Below, piece after piece: positions 9,718-19,330 of a stretch of 64,000 nucleotides of DNA. The position numbers and the translations under genes are program-made. This DNA is from Enterobacter asburiae (GTDB taxonomy: Bacteria; Pseudomonadota; Gammaproteobacteria; Enterobacterales; Enterobacteriaceae), in contig NZ_JAKCMV010000039.1 in assembly GCF_021440515.1 (NCBI RefSeq), positions 18,077 through 82,076 of the forward strand, read 5' to 3'. Below the pieces are notes generated by a model, which did no database searches, was not told the DNA's origin, and saw only the letters and a program-made list of their open reading frames with translations. Position 1 is the stretch's first letter, and each line of letters starts with the position of its first letter.

Positions 9718-10793
9718 CTGCACTGATTCACATCCTGGGATCGGATATCCCACACCACAACCAGACCGTGCTGCGGTTCTTCAACGATGAGCTGGCGGCG
9801 GGGAGCGCTGACGCCCGCGCGTTTCTGGTTGCGAGCCGGGACGAGAGCCTGAGCGCGCAGTTCCCGGCGCTGACCATCACCACCTGGCCAGACAAAGCCG
9901 CGCTGGCAAAAGCGGTGGTGGCGAAAGCAAAAGCCAACCGCGCGCAGCGGTTCTTCTTCCACGGCCAGTTCAATACCGGCCTGTGGCTGGCGCTGCTGAG
10001 CGGCGGCATTAAGCCGTCCCAGTTCAGCTGGCATATCTGGGGCGCGGATCTATACGAAGTCTCCCGGGGCTGGAAATTCCGCCTGTTCTACCCGCTGCGC
10101 CGCATGGCGCAGGCGCGCGTGGGCTGCGTGTTTGCCACCCGAGGCGATCTTAACTACTTTGCGAAACAACACCCGAACGTGCGCGGCGAGCTGCTCTATT
10201 TTCCGACCCGCATGAACCCGGCGCTGAACAACATGGCAAACGACGCGCGTCGCGAAGGCAAGCTGACGGTGCTGGTGGGCAACTCTGGCGATCGCAGCAA
10301 CGAACACGTCGCGGCCCTCAAGGCGGTGCATCAGCAGTTTGGCGATACGGTCAACGTGATTGTGCCGATGGGCTATCCTGCGAATAACGCGGCCTATATC
10401 GACGAGGTTCGCGCGGCGGGGCTTACGCTTTTCAGCGCGGAAAATCTGCAAATCCTCAGCGATAAGCTGGAGTTTGACGATTACCTGGCGCTGCTGCGAC
10501 AGTGCGATCTGGGCTATTTCATCTTCGCGCGCCAGCAGGGGATAGGTACGCTGTGCCTGCTCATTCAAGCCGGTATCCCGTGCGTGCTTAATCGCGAAAA
10601 TCCGTTCTGGCAGGATATGGCCGAGCAGCATCTGCCGGTGCTGTTCACCACCGACACGCTTAGCGAAGAGGTGGTCCGCGAGGCGCAGCGTCAGCTGGCG
10701 CTGGTGGATAAAAACGCCATCGACTTCTTCAGCCCTAACTACCTTACGCCGTGGCATCGCGCGCTGCGTATCGCATCAGGAGACAACGCATGA
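9714..10793 (+). CDS. wecF: dTDP-Fuc4NAc:lipid II Fuc4NAc transferase
   Basis: Family 56-type glycosyltransferase that adds Fuc4NAc to lipid II, completing the ECA repeat unit. It is 359 aa. Recognisable segments are the N-terminal [19 protein letters not shown], the central HIWGADLYE, the nucleotide-sugar region around [13 protein letters not shown] and the C-terminal [19 protein letters not shown] loop. It is mostly hydrophilic and expected on the inner face of the membrane. Four-base overlaps link it to wzxE upstream and wzyE downstream. Confidence 0.97.
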   Translation: MTALIHILGSDIPHHNQTVLRFFNDELAAGSADARAFLVASRDESLSAQFPALTITTWPDKAALAKAVVAKAKANRAQRFFFHGQFNTGLWLALLSGGIKPSQFSWHIWGADLYEVSRGWKFRLFYPLRRMAQARVGCVFATRGDLNYFAKQHPNVRGELLYFPTRMNPALNNMANDARREGKLTVLVGNSGDRSNEHVAALKAVHQQFGDTVNVIVPMGYPANNAAYIDEVRAAGLTLFSAENLQILSDKLEFDDYLALLRQCDLGYFIFARQQGIGTLCLLIQAGIPCVLNRENPFWQDMAEQHLPVLFTTDTLSEEVVREAQRQLALVDKNAIDFFSPNYLTPWHRALRIASGDNA

Positions 10794-12142
10794 GCCAGTT
10801 GCAATTTTGCGGCTTGTTGGTGATTTGGCTGCTGAGCGCGATGTTTATCGCCACGCTGACCTGGTTTGAGTTCCGCCGGGTGCGCTTTAACTTCAACGTT
10901 TTCTTCTCGCTGCTGTTTCTGCTGACCTTTTACTTCGGCTTCCCGCTGACCTGTATTCTGGTGTTCCGCTTCGACGTGGGCGTTGCCCCGCCGGAGATCC
11001 TGATGCAGGCGCTGCTGTCGGCGACCTGTTTCTACGCGGTTTATTACGTGACCTACAAAACGCGTCTGCGTTCGGTAAAAGACACCGCGCCGCGCCGGGC
11101 GATCTTCACCATGAACCGGGTTGAGACACACCTGACCTGGATCATGCTGATGACCATCGCGCTGGTGAGCGTTGGCATCTTCTTCATGCATAACGGTTTT
11201 CTGCTGTTTAAGCTGCAATCCTACAGCCAGATTTTCTCGGCGGAAGTTTCCGGCGTGGCGCTTAAGCGCTTCTTCTATTTCTTCATCCCGGCGATGCTGG
11301 TGGTCTTCTTCTTACGCCAGGACAGCAAAGCCTGGCTGTTCTTCCTGGTCAGCACCGTCGCGTTCGGCGTGCTGACCTATATGATCGTGGGCGGCACGCG
11401 CGCCAATATCATCATCGCCTTCGCTATCTTCCTGTTTATCGGCATCATTCGCGGCTGGATCTCCCTGTGGATGCTGGCGGCGGCGGGGGTGTTCGGCATC
11501 GTGGGGATGTTCTGGCTGGCGCTCAAACGCTACGGGCTGAACGTGGCGGGCGACGAGGCGTTTTATACGTTCCTGTATCTCACCCGCGACACCTTCTCGC
11601 CGTGGGAGAACCTGGCGCTGCTGCTGCAAAACTACGACAAGATTGAGTTTCAGGGGCTGGCGCCGATTGTCCGCGACTTCTACGTCTTTATCCCGACGTG
11701 GCTGTGGCCGGACAGGCCTGGCGTGGTGCTGAACACGGCGAACTACTTTACCTGGGAAGTGCTCAACAACCACTCGGGCCTGGCGATATCGCCTACGCTG
11801 ATCGGCTCGCTGGTGGTGATGGGCGGTACCTGGTTTATCCTGCCGGGCGCGGTGGCGGTGGGGCTGATCATCAAGTGGTTCGACTGGCTCTATACGCGCG
11901 GTCTTGAAGAGACTAACCGCTATAAGGCCGCCATTTTGCACAGCTTCTGTTTTGGTGCCATTTTCAATATGATCGTTCTCGCGCGCGAGGGGCTGGATTC
12001 ATTCGTGTCGCGCGTGGTTTTCTTCATGGTAATTTTCGGCTTCTGCCTGCTGCTGGCAAAACTGCTCTACTGGTTATTCGACAGCGCCGGGCTTGTGCAT
12101 AAGCGCGAGCGGGCAAGCAGCAGACCGCTTTCGCACGTCTGA
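10790..12142 (+). CDS. wzyE: ECA polysaccharide polymerase
   Basis: Integral membrane polymerase joining ECA repeat units in the periplasm, acting with WzzE. The start at 10790 ([10 protein letters not shown]) overlaps the wecF stop by four bases and gives 450 aa, the E. coli length. The 13 codons available upstream are not conserved. About 11 hydrophobic segments are seen, with a large periplasmic stretch near residues 260-330 ([18 protein letters not shown] ... [10 protein letters not shown]). Confidence 0.97.
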   Translation: MSQLQFCGLLVIWLLSAMFIATLTWFEFRRVRFNFNVFFSLLFLLTFYFGFPLTCILVFRFDVGVAPPEILMQALLSATCFYAVYYVTYKTRLRSVKDTAPRRAIFTMNRVETHLTWIMLMTIALVSVGIFFMHNGFLLFKLQSYSQIFSAEVSGVALKRFFYFFIPAMLVVFFLRQDSKAWLFFLVSTVAFGVLTYMIVGGTRANIIIAFAIFLFIGIIRGWISLWMLAAAGVFGIVGMFWLALKRYGLNVAGDEAFYTFLYLTRDTFSPWENLALLLQNYDKIEFQGLAPIVRDFYVFIPTWLWPDRPGVVLNTANYFTWEVLNNHSGLAISPTLIGSLVVMGGTWFILPGAVAVGLIIKWFDWLYTRGLEETNRYKAAILHSFCFGAIFNMIVLAREGLDSFVSRVVFFMVIFGFCLLLAKLLYWLFDSAGLVHKRERASSRPLSHV

Positions 12143-12153
12143 GTAGGGATGTT

Positions 12154-12894
12154 ATGACTGACACGACTACCGCGCCGCAGTACGCGCTGCGCGGCTTATC
12201 GCTTATCGGCTGGCGTGATATGCAACACGCGCTGGATTATCTGTTTGCCGAAGGGCAGATGAAATCGGGCACGCTGGTCGCCATCAACGCCGAAAAGATG
12301 CTGGCGGTAGAAGATAACGCTGAGGTGAAAAGCCTGATTGAGGCCGCCGAGTTTAAATACGCGGACGGCATCAGCGTGGTGCGCTCAATTCGTAAAAAAT
12401 ACCCTGGCGCGAAGGTTTCTCGCGTGGCGGGCGCCGACCTGTGGGAACAGCTGATGGCGCGCGCAGGGGCAGAGGGCACGCCGGTGTTTCTGATTGGCGG
12501 CAGGCCAGAGGTGCTGGCGCAAACCGAACAGAAGCTGCGCAGCCAGTGGAATGTGAACATTGCGGGCAGCCAGGACGGCTATTTTAAACCCGAAGATCGG
12601 CAGGCGCTGTTTGAGCGCGTGCGCGACAGCGGGGCGAAGATTGTCACCGTGGCGATGGGATCGCCGCGTCAGGAAATTCTAATGCGCGACTGCCGTCTGG
12701 TCTGCCCGGACGCGCTGTACATGGGCGTTGGCGGCACCTACGACGTCTTCACCGGCCACGTTAAGCGCGCGCCGAAGGTGTGGCAGAACCTCGGGCTGGA
12801 GTGGCTCTATCGCCTGCTGTCTCAGCCAACGCGCATCAAGCGGCAGGCGCGTCTGCTGCGCTACCTCGCCTGGCACTACACCGGAAAGATGTAA
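12154..12894 (+). CDS. wecG: UDP-ManNAcA:lipid I ManNAcA transferase
   Basis: WecG/TagA/CpsF-family glycosyltransferase (246 aa) that adds N-acetylmannosaminuronic acid to GlcNAc-PP-undecaprenol, forming lipid II. The family core [21 protein letters not shown] near residue 70 and [13 protein letters not shown] near 170 are clear. The C-terminal basic, aromatic helix ([23 protein letters not shown]) is the membrane-association region. It is the last gene of the wec operon and a hairpin follows. Confidence 0.97.
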   Translation: MTDTTTAPQYALRGLSLIGWRDMQHALDYLFAEGQMKSGTLVAINAEKMLAVEDNAEVKSLIEAAEFKYADGISVVRSIRKKYPGAKVSRVAGADLWEQLMARAGAEGTPVFLIGGRPEVLAQTEQKLRSQWNVNIAGSQDGYFKPEDRQALFERVRDSGAKIVTVAMGSPRQEILMRDCRLVCPDALYMGVGGTYDVFTGHVKRAPKVWQNLGLEWLYRLLSQPTRIKRQARLLRYLAWHYTGKM

Positions 12895-12901
12895 TCAATT
12901 T

Positions 12902-12927
12902 GCAGCGCGATATGCTATTCGCGCTGC
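12902..12927 (+). other. Hairpin after the wec operon
   Basis: A 9-bp inverted repeat (GCAGCGCGA / TCGCGCTGC) with an 8-nt loop starts 8 nt after the wecG stop. No T-run follows directly. It may mark or stabilise the 3' end of the ECA mRNA. Confidence 0.45.
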
Positions 12928-13035
12928 CACTCCCCTCCCAAACTGCTGCCTATCTGTGCAATACATTCATTTTTTTAATGGATTGTTTGCCATTTGGAAG
13001 AATTTAAGAAACCATTCCCTCCGTATTTCAGTACC

Positions 13036-13082
13036 CCCTAAAAACAACAACCGGTAGAAACCGGCAGACAGCAAACACAACC
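13036..13082 (+). promoter_or_regulatory. CA-rich leader of yifK, likely GcvB small-RNA target
   Basis: The 5' leader just before yifK is strikingly rich in C and A (CCCCCTAAAAACAACAACC, then GCAAACACAACC). The GcvB small RNA pairs with such CA-rich leaders through its G/U-rich R1 region, and yifK is a known GcvB target in Salmonella. The base composition is seen directly; the interaction is inferred. The Shine-Dalgarno (GAGG) follows at 13083-13086. Confidence 0.45.
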
Positions 13083-13090
13083 GAGGATTT

Positions 13091-14476
13091 ATGGCAGAGA
13101 AAAAACCTGAGCTTCAGCGTGGGCTGGAAGCTCGACACATTGAATTGATAGCGCTGGGCGGCACTATCGGCGTGGGCCTGTTTATGGGCTCCGCCAGCAC
13201 GCTCAAATGGGCGGGGCCGTCGGTACTGCTGGCGTATATCATCGCCGGACTGTTCGTCTTCTTCATCATGCGTTCGATGGGCGAAATGCTGTTCCTGGAG
13301 CCGGTCACTGGCTCATTCGCCGTTTACGCGCACCGCTATATGAGCCCGTTCTTTGGCTATCTCACCGCCTGGTCGTACTGGTTTATGTGGATGGCGGTGG
13401 GCATCTCAGAGATCACCGCGATAGGGGTCTACGTCCAGTTCTGGTTCCCGGATATGGTGCAGTGGATACCCGCCCTGATCGCCGTGGGGCTGGTGGCGCT
13501 GGCGAACCTTGCCGCCGTGCGCCTGTACGGTGAGATTGAGTTTTGGTTCGCGATGATCAAAGTCACCACCATTATCGTGATGATTGTCGTCGGCCTGGGC
13601 GTGATTTTCTTCGGCTTTGGCAACGGCGGGCACGCCATCGGGTTTGGGAATCTGACCGAGAACGGCGGCTTCTTCGCCGGCGGCTGGAAGGGCTTCCTGA
13701 CGGCGCTCTGTATCGTTGTCGCCTCTTACCAGGGCGTGGAGCTTATCGGCATCACCGCCGGGGAAGCGAAAAACCCGCAGGTGACGCTGCGCAGCGCGGT
13801 AGGCAAAGTGCTGTGGCGTATCCTGATTTTCTACGTGGGTGCGATTTTCGTTATCGTCACTATCTTCCCGTGGAATGAAATCGGCACCACCGGCAGCCCG
13901 TTCGTGCTGACCTTTGCGAAGATTGGTATCACGGCGGCGGCAGGGATCATTAACTTTGTGGTGCTGACGGCGGCGCTCTCTGGCTGTAACAGCGGCATGT
14001 ACAGTTGCGGGCGTATGCTCTACGCGCTGGCGAAAAACAACCAGCTGCCTGCGGCGATGAGCAAAGTCTCCCGCGCGGGCGTGCCGGTGGCGGGCGTAGC
14101 GGTGTCGATTGCGATCCTGCTGATTGGCTCCTGCCTGAACTACATCATTCCCAATCCGCAGCGCGTCTTCGTGTATGTTTACAGTGCCAGCGTGCTGCCT
14201 GGGATGGTGCCGTGGTTTGTGATCCTGATTAGCCAGCTGCGCTTCCGTCAGGCGCACAAGCAGGCGATCGCCAACCATCCGTTCCGCTCGATTCTGTTCC
14301 CGTATGCGAACTATTTGACGATGGCGTTCCTGATTTGCGTATTAATCGGGATGTACTTTAATGAAGATACGCGCATGTCGCTGTTTGTCGGGATGATCTT
14401 CCTGGCCGCCGTGACCGCAGCATATAAACTTTTTGGCCTTGGACGCCGCGCCACCACGCACAAAGTGGAGGATTAA
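13091..14476 (+). CDS. yifK: Amino-acid permease YifK (threonine/serine symporter ThrP)
   Basis: APC-superfamily, proton-coupled amino-acid permease of 461 aa with 12 predicted membrane helices. The signature [20 protein letters not shown] near residue 17 in helix 1 and [19 protein letters not shown] near 215 in helix 6 are typical of the AAT family. E. coli YifK has been assigned threonine and serine transport (ThrP); substrate transfer to this protein is by homology. It has its own leader after the wec operon and is followed by the tRNA operon, as in E. coli. Confidence 0.94.
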   Translation: MAEKKPELQRGLEARHIELIALGGTIGVGLFMGSASTLKWAGPSVLLAYIIAGLFVFFIMRSMGEMLFLEPVTGSFAVYAHRYMSPFFGYLTAWSYWFMWMAVGISEITAIGVYVQFWFPDMVQWIPALIAVGLVALANLAAVRLYGEIEFWFAMIKVTTIIVMIVVGLGVIFFGFGNGGHAIGFGNLTENGGFFAGGWKGFLTALCIVVASYQGVELIGITAGEAKNPQVTLRSAVGKVLWRILIFYVGAIFVIVTIFPWNEIGTTGSPFVLTFAKIGITAAAGIINFVVLTAALSGCNSGMYSCGRMLYALAKNNQLPAAMSKVSRAGVPVAGVAVSIAILLIGSCLNYIIPNPQRVFVYVYSASVLPGMVPWFVILISQLRFRQAHKQAIANHPFRSILFPYANYLTMAFLICVLIGMYFNEDTRMSLFVGMIFLAAVTAAYKLFGLGRRATTHKVED

Positions 14477-14528
14477 GCGGCAAAATGTGCAAACCATAAC
14501 CAAACGCGCATATTTTTCAAAAAAGCAC

Positions 14529-14557
14529 TAGACAGCGGGGACGGAGGTACGTAATAT
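14529..14557 (+). promoter_or_regulatory. Promoter of the Arg-His-Leu-Pro tRNA operon
   Basis: A -35 TAGACA (14529-14534), a 17-nt spacer and a -10 TAATAT (14552-14557) lie just upstream of tRNA-Arg. The following discriminator is GC-rich (CCAGCCCCGC), as expected for stringently controlled stable-RNA promoters. Confidence 0.75.
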
Positions 14558-14578
14558 CCAGCCCCGCAACGGCGCTAA

Positions 14579-14655
<77 letters not shown>

Positions 14656-14721
14656 TTTACCCGGTGCTGGAGCTGCGGTGGTCTGAGAAGTAGTCAGTAC
14701 CGCGTGAAAAGATTTATCAGT

Positions 14722-14798
14722 GGTGGCTATAGCTCAGTTGGTAGAGCCCTGGATTGTGATTCCAGTTGTCGTGGGTTCGAATCCCATTAGCCACCCCA
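14722..14798 (+). tRNA. hisR: tRNA-His (GTG)
   Basis: 77 nt including the encoded extra 5' G (G-1) diagnostic of tRNA-His. The anticodon GTG is at 14756-14758 and CCA is encoded. Second gene of the tRNA operon. Confidence 0.97.
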
Positions 14799-14818
14799 TT
14801 ATTTAAAAGTTGTGAAAT

Positions 14819-14904
14819 GCGAAGGTGGCGGAATTGGTAGACGCGCTAGCTTCAGGTGTTAGTGTCCTTAGGATGTGGGGGTTCGAGTCCCCCCCCTCGC
14901 ACCA
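14819..14904 (+). tRNA. leuT: tRNA-Leu (CAG)
   Basis: A class II tRNA with a long variable arm; anticodon CAG at 14853-14855, CCA encoded. The length is 86 nt against 87 for E. coli leuT as I recall it, one base shorter in the variable arm, whose stem still forms (GTCC / GGAT). Confidence 0.96.
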
Positions 14905-14947
14905 CGACTTTAATGAATTGAACTAAAAATTCAAAAAAGCAGTACAT

Positions 14948-15024
14948 CGGCGAGTAGCGCAGCTTGGTAGCGCAACTGGTTTGGGACCAGTGGGTCGGAG
15001 GTTCGAATCCTCTCTCGCCGACCA
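14948..15024 (+). tRNA. proM: tRNA-Pro (TGG)
   Basis: A 77-nt cloverleaf with acceptor arm CGGCGAG/CTCGCCG; anticodon TGG at 14982-14984 and encoded CCA. Last gene of the operon, six nucleotides before the terminator stem. Confidence 0.97.
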
Positions 15025-15030
15025 ATTTTG

Positions 15031-15058
15031 AACCCCGCTTCGGCGGGGTTTTTTGTTT
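15031..15058 (+). terminator. Intrinsic terminator of the tRNA operon
   Basis: The stem AACCCCGC / GCGGGGTT with a short loop is followed by TTTTTTG, directly after tRNA-Pro. Confidence 0.92.
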
Positions 15059-15108
15059 TCTGCCATCCCTCAATGCTGTTGTCATTTCCCGACAACGACC
15101 CGCCCGTT

Positions 15109-15189
15109 TGTCGTTATTCAGCGACGTCTAACTATTTGAAATAGCTATAATTAAACAAATGCTGATATTGCTGTCGCTTTCAGGCAACA
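15109..15189 (+). promoter_or_regulatory. Candidate GlrR activator sites upstream of glmZ
   Basis: Two copies approximate the GlrR consensus TGTC-N10-GACA: TGTC-N10-GACG at 15109-15126 and TGTC-N10-AACA at 15172-15189. They lie about 135-215 bp upstream of the predicted GlmZ start, a usual distance for sigma54 enhancer sites. In Enterobacteriaceae glmY and/or glmZ can be driven by GlrR with sigma54. Matches are imperfect, so this is inference. The rest of 15060-15290 shows no coding frame I would support. Confidence 0.4.
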
Positions 15190-15294
15190 CTTTGCTGCAA
15201 TGTCTCTGTCCTGAGAAAGGCAAAAGCATCCGGAAACGGCGAAAAACCCTTATAGCTTAAATTGTTGCGAGAAATAACACTCTCCACTGCAACT

Positions 15295-15318
15295 CTGGCA
15301 CATAACGTGCAATAATAT
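15295..15318 (+). promoter_or_regulatory. glmZ promoter with sigma54-type -24/-12 elements
   Basis: TGGCAC at 15296-15301, five bases, then GTGCA at 15307-15311 fits the sigma54 -24/-12 pattern (GG and GC 10 bp apart). An overlapping TAATAT at 15313-15318 could act as a sigma70 -10 box. The predicted RNA start is at 15323. Overlapping sigma70/sigma54 promoters are known for this sRNA pair in enterobacteria. Confidence 0.6.
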
Positions 15319-15322
15319 ACGT

Positions 15323-15525
15323 GTAGATGCTCATTCCACCTCTTATGTTCGCCTTAGTGCCTCATAAACTCCGGAATGACGCAGAGCCGTTTACGGTGCT
15401 TATCGTCCACTGACAGATGTCGCTTCGGCCTCATCAAACACCATGGACACAACGTTGAGTGAAGCACCAAATATGTTGTCTTACAGACCTGTTTTAACGC
15501 CTGCTTTTATAGCAGGCGTTTTTTT
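15323..15525 (+). ncRNA. glmZ: Small regulatory RNA GlmZ
   Basis: This 203-nt stretch matches the E. coli GlmZ (SraJ) sequence nearly throughout as I recall it. It begins GTAGATGCTCATTCC, contains the central AACTCCGGAATGACGC hairpin and the GTTGAGTGAAGCACC segment, and ends in a terminator stem (AACGCCTGC / GCAGGCGTT) plus a T-run. GlmZ pairs with the glmS leader with Hfq to raise glucosamine-6-phosphate synthase, and is destroyed by RapZ/RNase E unless GlmY competes. Its location before hemY is the same as in E. coli. Confidence 0.95.
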
Positions 15526-15530
15526 ATGCC

Positions 15531-16742
15531 TTATTCCCGATAGCGCGCCAGGATGAGCACAACGCACATCAGCGTACAGGCAGAAATACCGTAAAGCGCC
15601 TGCATTGCCCCGAGCGATGAAGCGGCCAGTGCGGTAATGCCGGTGAAAAGCGATGCGCTGATCGTCTGCCATCGCCAGGCCGTTCCGCTGGCGGAAGAGG
15701 TCTGGATCGCCTGAAAACTACTCAGCACGCCATAGGTGCCTGCCGCAAACACCACGTTGGACGCCAGATGGGCGATAAAGATCGCCCCCAGGGCAAATAC
15801 CGTTGAGCCAGACGCCACGGGGATCAGACCGTAGGTGAGCAAAAACACGCTTAAACACATAAAAAGAAGCCTGTTTTTCGCGGCATACCGCGCCAGACTG
15901 TCCCTTTTTAGCAGCATCGGGCCACAGAGCTGTCCCATGCTGCGGGCGAAGAGAAGCGGTAGGGCGAAGCTGGCCGCCTCCGCAGGATGAATTTGCTGTG
16001 CCAGCGCCGGAAGCAGCGCCATTGCAGGAGAGCCAACGGCGGCCAGGGCGGGCAGGAGCAGCAGGCTACGCTTTTGCCGTACCGTCAGCGCCCGCCAGCG
16101 CACGGGCACCGAATGCGTATCTTCCGTAAACGTGGGCGTTCCCCGTTGGGTAAAGGTTTTATCCGCCAGAGCCAGCATCAGCAGCGAGCCTGCAAAGCTC
16201 GCGGCGTCGATCGCCAGCAGCGAGAAGAGAGACACTTTCTCGAACAGTACGACGCCCAACCCCGTTCCCAGCAAAACCTGCGAAGCGAATATCACGTTTT
16301 CAAGGCAGGTGGCCGCGGGCAGTTCATGGTCCGCCAGCCCGCGTTTAAACAGTAAGGTCAGCGCCGGCCAGCTCATACCGCTTAAAAGCGCTTCGGTGGA
16401 TTGCACGGCAAGCAGCGCCGATACGCTGTGATAATGCATGCCCAGTAACGGAAAAAGCAGGGCCAGCAGTCCCAGAAGCTCCGTCAGCATCAGAATGCTC
16501 AGCGGAGAAAAACGCAGGCACAGCTTTTCCCCGATCAGGCTGCCGATAAAGCCGGGTACGGTGGCAAAAAGATACGCGAGGGTCAGCAGGGAGGCGGGGG
16601 CATGCCATTCCAGCAGCAGGCCAAAGACTACCACCTGCGTCAGCCCATTGCCGAGTGACGAGAAAATAAAGGCGCAGGCCAACATGCGCAGCCAGCGGTG
16701 GCAGCGCAGCGCTTCGATAAGCGCGTACAAAAGCGAGTTCAT
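15531..16742 (-). CDS. Major facilitator superfamily transporter, substrate unknown
   Basis: A 403-aa polytopic membrane protein with about 12 hydrophobic segments in two halves separated by a polar loop near residues 195-220 (DKTFTQRGTPTFTEDTHS). The GSLIGEKLCLRFSPLS stretch near residue 67 resembles the MFS loop 2-3 motif. Best described as a drug- or metabolite-exporter-like MFS protein; I cannot assign a substrate. AAAGGA lies 8 nt before the ATG. It occupies the place between glmZ and hemY where E. coli has aslA/aslB, so it is an accessory gene of this lineage. It is transcribed toward glmZ, its stop only a few bases past the glmZ terminator. Confidence 0.8.
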   Translation of the reverse strand: MNSLLYALIEALRCHRWLRMLACAFIFSSLGNGLTQVVVFGLLLEWHAPASLLTLAYLFATVPGFIGSLIGEKLCLRFSPLSILMLTELLGLLALLFPLLGMHYHSVSALLAVQSTEALLSGMSWPALTLLFKRGLADHELPAATCLENVIFASQVLLGTGLGVVLFEKVSLFSLLAIDAASFAGSLLMLALADKTFTQRGTPTFTEDTHSVPVRWRALTVRQKRSLLLLPALAAVGSPAMALLPALAQQIHPAEAASFALPLLFARSMGQLCGPMLLKRDSLARYAAKNRLLFMCLSVFLLTYGLIPVASGSTVFALGAIFIAHLASNVVFAAGTYGVLSSFQAIQTSSASGTAWRWQTISASLFTGITALAASSLGAMQALYGISACTLMCVVLILARYRE

Positions 16743-16879
16743 GACGATTTCCTTTCAAAAACGATTTAGTCCACGCGACAGAGCGTGCGTGTGTGAAAAA
16801 AGTTAGTGAAAAGACATCGTTACATTGGCGGGTTCGTTTTGATGGATGTTGCAAAGAATGTAGCAGAAATCCGCCATAA

Positions 16880-16907
16880 AAAAAGGAGGCCTTCTGGCCT
16901 CCTTTTT
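16880..16907 (-). terminator. Bidirectional terminator between hemY and the MFS gene
   Basis: The perfect stem AAAAAGGAGGCC / GGCCTCCTTTTT with a TTCT loop gives a T-run on both strands. On the minus strand it lies just after the hemY stop and ends the hemCDXY transcript. Confidence 0.88.
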
Positions 16908-16910
16908 CCG

Positions 16911-18110
16911 TTACGGCTGGGTGCCGTTATTCTGCAAGGTGAGCAGCAGCCCGTCCCGGCGCATCGCCGCGGCCTCTTCCGGCTTGTGCAGCTTGTCCAG
17001 CGTGTCCGCCAGCCAGGCATAATCAAACGCGTCCGGGCGCTGTTTCAGCGCGGCGCGGAAGGCGAGGCTCGCCTCCTGCCATTCGCCGTGTTTAAAAAGC
17101 GACTGGCCCAGCGTGCTCCATAACAGCGGGCGATCGCCCACGGTTTTGATCTGCTGGCGCAGCATTTTTTCGATTTGCTCTGGGTTATTGGTTTTCAGGC
17201 GTGGGATCACCATCACCAGACGGTCGTCGTACTGACGCTTCAGGCCGTCGAGGAGGATCTCCTGCGCGGTGTCATGGTCGTCACACTCAATCAGATGCTC
17301 CGCCATCGCCACCTGTAACGGAACCTGTTGGCGGGTTTTACGGCTCTGATTCTTCCACCAGGTTTTCAGACCGTCGCTGCCCAGATCGGCGCGCGCCTGA
17401 TCCATCAGGCCAATCCACGCCATACGCTGAAGTTCATCGCGATGCTCATCATCACCCACGTCGGCCTTCGCCATTGACGGGATAATGTCCAGCAGCGAGC
17501 CCCAGGCGCCGGTGCGGATATAGGCCTGCTCGGCAAGACGCAGCACTTCCGGATGGCGCGGAGCGATCTCCAGCAGACGGTCAACGCCGTGGCGCGCCGC
17601 GTGGTTTTCGTTACGGGCGAGCTGCAAGCGCACGCGGGTGATTTCAACCGGGATCTGATCGTTAGAGGCCAGCTCGGAGGCGCGCTCAAGATGCTGATTG
17701 GCGCGCGCTTCATCCCCACGCTGCTGCGCGGCTTCGGCGGCCAGCAGGTAGTTCACCACCGGCTGCTCGGCATGATCGGCATTTTTCGACATCAGCTTTT
17801 CAACCTGCTGATAGTCGCCTTCGGCCAGCTTCAGCAGCGCCTGTTCGGTCTGCTTACGGGCGCGACGACGTTTACGACCCACGAACCAGCCGCGGGTGTG
17901 CGCCCCGGTGCGGAAGATGCGGCGCAGGATCCATTCAAGGGCAAACAGCACGACAACCGCGAGGATCAGAACGATCGCCAGCCCGGTGACGCTGGTTTCA
18001 ATATTGTAGTTATCGGTCTGGATCAGAACATAGCCCTGATGGCCGGCGATCATTGGCCCCAGGACGATCCCGGCGATCAGCAATAAGAAGAGCAAAAGCA
18101 CTTTCAACAT
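16911..18110 (-). CDS. hemY: HemY, TPR protein of the hemCDXY operon
   Basis: Inner-membrane protein of about 399 aa. Two N-terminal hydrophobic segments (LLLFLLLIAGIVLGPMIAG and a second near residues 40-60) are followed by a basic patch (RKRRRARKQ) and a long helical TPR-like cytoplasmic domain. The role in late heme synthesis is not settled; this gammaproteobacterial HemY is unrelated to the Bacillus HemY oxidase. I chose the start at 18110 (MLKVLLLF), as in E. coli; a start two codons upstream also exists. It overlaps or abuts the hemX stop, so the genes are coupled. Confidence 0.93.
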   Translation of the reverse strand: MLKVLLLFLLLIAGIVLGPMIAGHQGYVLIQTDNYNIETSVTGLAIVLILAVVVLFALEWILRRIFRTGAHTRGWFVGRKRRRARKQTEQALLKLAEGDYQQVEKLMSKNADHAEQPVVNYLLAAEAAQQRGDEARANQHLERASELASNDQIPVEITRVRLQLARNENHAARHGVDRLLEIAPRHPEVLRLAEQAYIRTGAWGSLLDIIPSMAKADVGDDEHRDELQRMAWIGLMDQARADLGSDGLKTWWKNQSRKTRQQVPLQVAMAEHLIECDDHDTAQEILLDGLKRQYDDRLVMVIPRLKTNNPEQIEKMLRQQIKTVGDRPLLWSTLGQSLFKHGEWQEASLAFRAALKQRPDAFDYAWLADTLDKLHKPEEAAAMRRDGLLLTLQNNGTQP

Positions 18111-18112
18111 GA

Positions 18113-19309
18113 TCACTCTCCCTGTGGTGCGCTTTCAGGCGCAGGTGCGGCAGCGGCAGGCGCCTGAGCGGCCGGCTCTGCCGGAACGCCCGGCTGCGCC
18201 AGCAGGTTACGCACGCGCGTCTGCATCAGCTTTTCCAGAATCGGCTGGCTGGCCAGCTTATCCGGTACGCTCATGGTAATGTTCTGCTGGCTCAGCTTAT
18301 CGATATCGTCCAGGAACGCCGTGGTGGTGGCGTCGTCGGTGTTGTAATAAGCACGAACCCATGTCGACACGTTGTCCAGCGCCTGTTTGTAGGTCTCTTC
18401 CTGATGGCGCGGCACGGCCTGTGCGGCAACCAGCAGGCGCGAGCGAATATTTTCGCGCAGATAGACATCCTGATTCGGCGCTAGCAGCGGTACGGCGGTT
18501 TCATCGCGGCGGCGAATGGTGATGAAGCTGTCCATAAAGTTCTGCCAGCTTTTTTGCAGATTCACGCGCCACTCTTTCAGCGAGCTGGAAAGCTCGGTGC
18601 CGTCGGAGTCCATGGGGGAGTCGTCGTCGTTGTTATCCGCCAGCTGGAGGTTATCAATTTGATTCGAAAGCTGATTCACCTTGAGGATGATGCCGTCGTA
18701 ATCCACCTGAGACACCGCAGACAGGCTGGCGATATCTTCGGTGATGGCGCGGCGTGCGGTAATCAGACTCGGGTCGTTCATGTCAGCCAGGCTCGCATCG
18801 GCGCTTTTCAGCAGCGCGGCGGCGGTGGTGACGTCCTGATCGCTCCACAGCTTACGTCCGGCCAGTTTCACCAGGAAATCGGCCTGAGAGAGCAGCCAGG
18901 TTTTGGCATCTGTACCGGAGATGGTCGCCACTTTTTGCTGCACTTCATCGAGCTGTTTGGTCAGCTCCTGCTGCTTGCTGTTCGCTTCAGACAGCGCGGT
19001 AGCCTGCTGTTTGATGACCCCTTCCAGCTCGGATTTTTGCGTTTCCTGCGCTTTTTGCAGGGCGGTGATCTGATTAACCAGCGCGTCGCTGGTGGCGGTC
19101 TGATTTGAGCCTTGCTGCTTCACAAGACCGTAAAGTCCCACGCCTGCGGCAAGCGCAATGGCGATGGCAATCGCGCTCAGCGCGAGGCTGGTTTTGTTGC
19201 TGCCGTTTTTCTTCTCAACGGTTTTCTCAGTCGTTTCTGGCTGTGGCGTAACCTCCACAGTCTCCCTGGTCTCTTCAACCACGGCGGAGGATTTTTCGTG
19301 TTCCGTCAT
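18113..19309 (-). CDS. hemX: HemX, membrane-anchored protein of the hemCDXY operon
   Basis: A 398-aa protein with a charged, Thr/Glu-rich cytoplasmic N-terminus and one membrane helix near residues 41-62 ([21 protein letters not shown]). A coiled-coil-like stretch near 75-135 rich in Gln/Lys/Glu follows, then a periplasmic domain and an Ala/Pro-rich tail. It was once called uroporphyrinogen III methyltransferase on weak grounds. No SAM-binding methyltransferase motif is visible, so function should be left open. It sits 21 nt downstream of hemD. Confidence 0.92.
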   Translation of the reverse strand: MTEHEKSSAVVEETRETVEVTPQPETTEKTVEKKNGSNKTSLALSAIAIAIALAAGVGLYGLVKQQGSNQTATSDALVNQITALQKAQETQKSELEGVIKQQATALSEANSKQQELTKQLDEVQQKVATISGTDAKTWLLSQADFLVKLAGRKLWSDQDVTTAAALLKSADASLADMNDPSLITARRAITEDIASLSAVSQVDYDGIILKVNQLSNQIDNLQLADNNDDDSPMDSDGTELSSSLKEWRVNLQKSWQNFMDSFITIRRRDETAVPLLAPNQDVYLRENIRSRLLVAAQAVPRHQEETYKQALDNVSTWVRAYYNTDDATTTAFLDDIDKLSQQNITMSVPDKLASQPILEKLMQTRVRNLLAQPGVPAEPAAQAPAAAAPAPESAPQGE

Positions 19310-19330
19310 TATGGCTTCCCATTCTGAGAG

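Noticed and set aside
14819..14904. tRNA-Leu one base shorter than E. coli leuT as evidence of a defective tRNA
   Set aside because: The missing base is in the variable arm, whose stem still pairs, and all other cloverleaf features are intact; this is ordinary variation.
17553..18086. A 177-codon plus-strand frame opposite hemY
   Set aside because: Antisense to a conserved gene with TPR-like coding repeats; nothing supports independent expression.
18113..19309. HemX as uroporphyrinogen-III C-methyltransferase
   Set aside because: The old name is not supported: the protein has one membrane helix and a coiled-coil region and no SAM-methyltransferase motifs.
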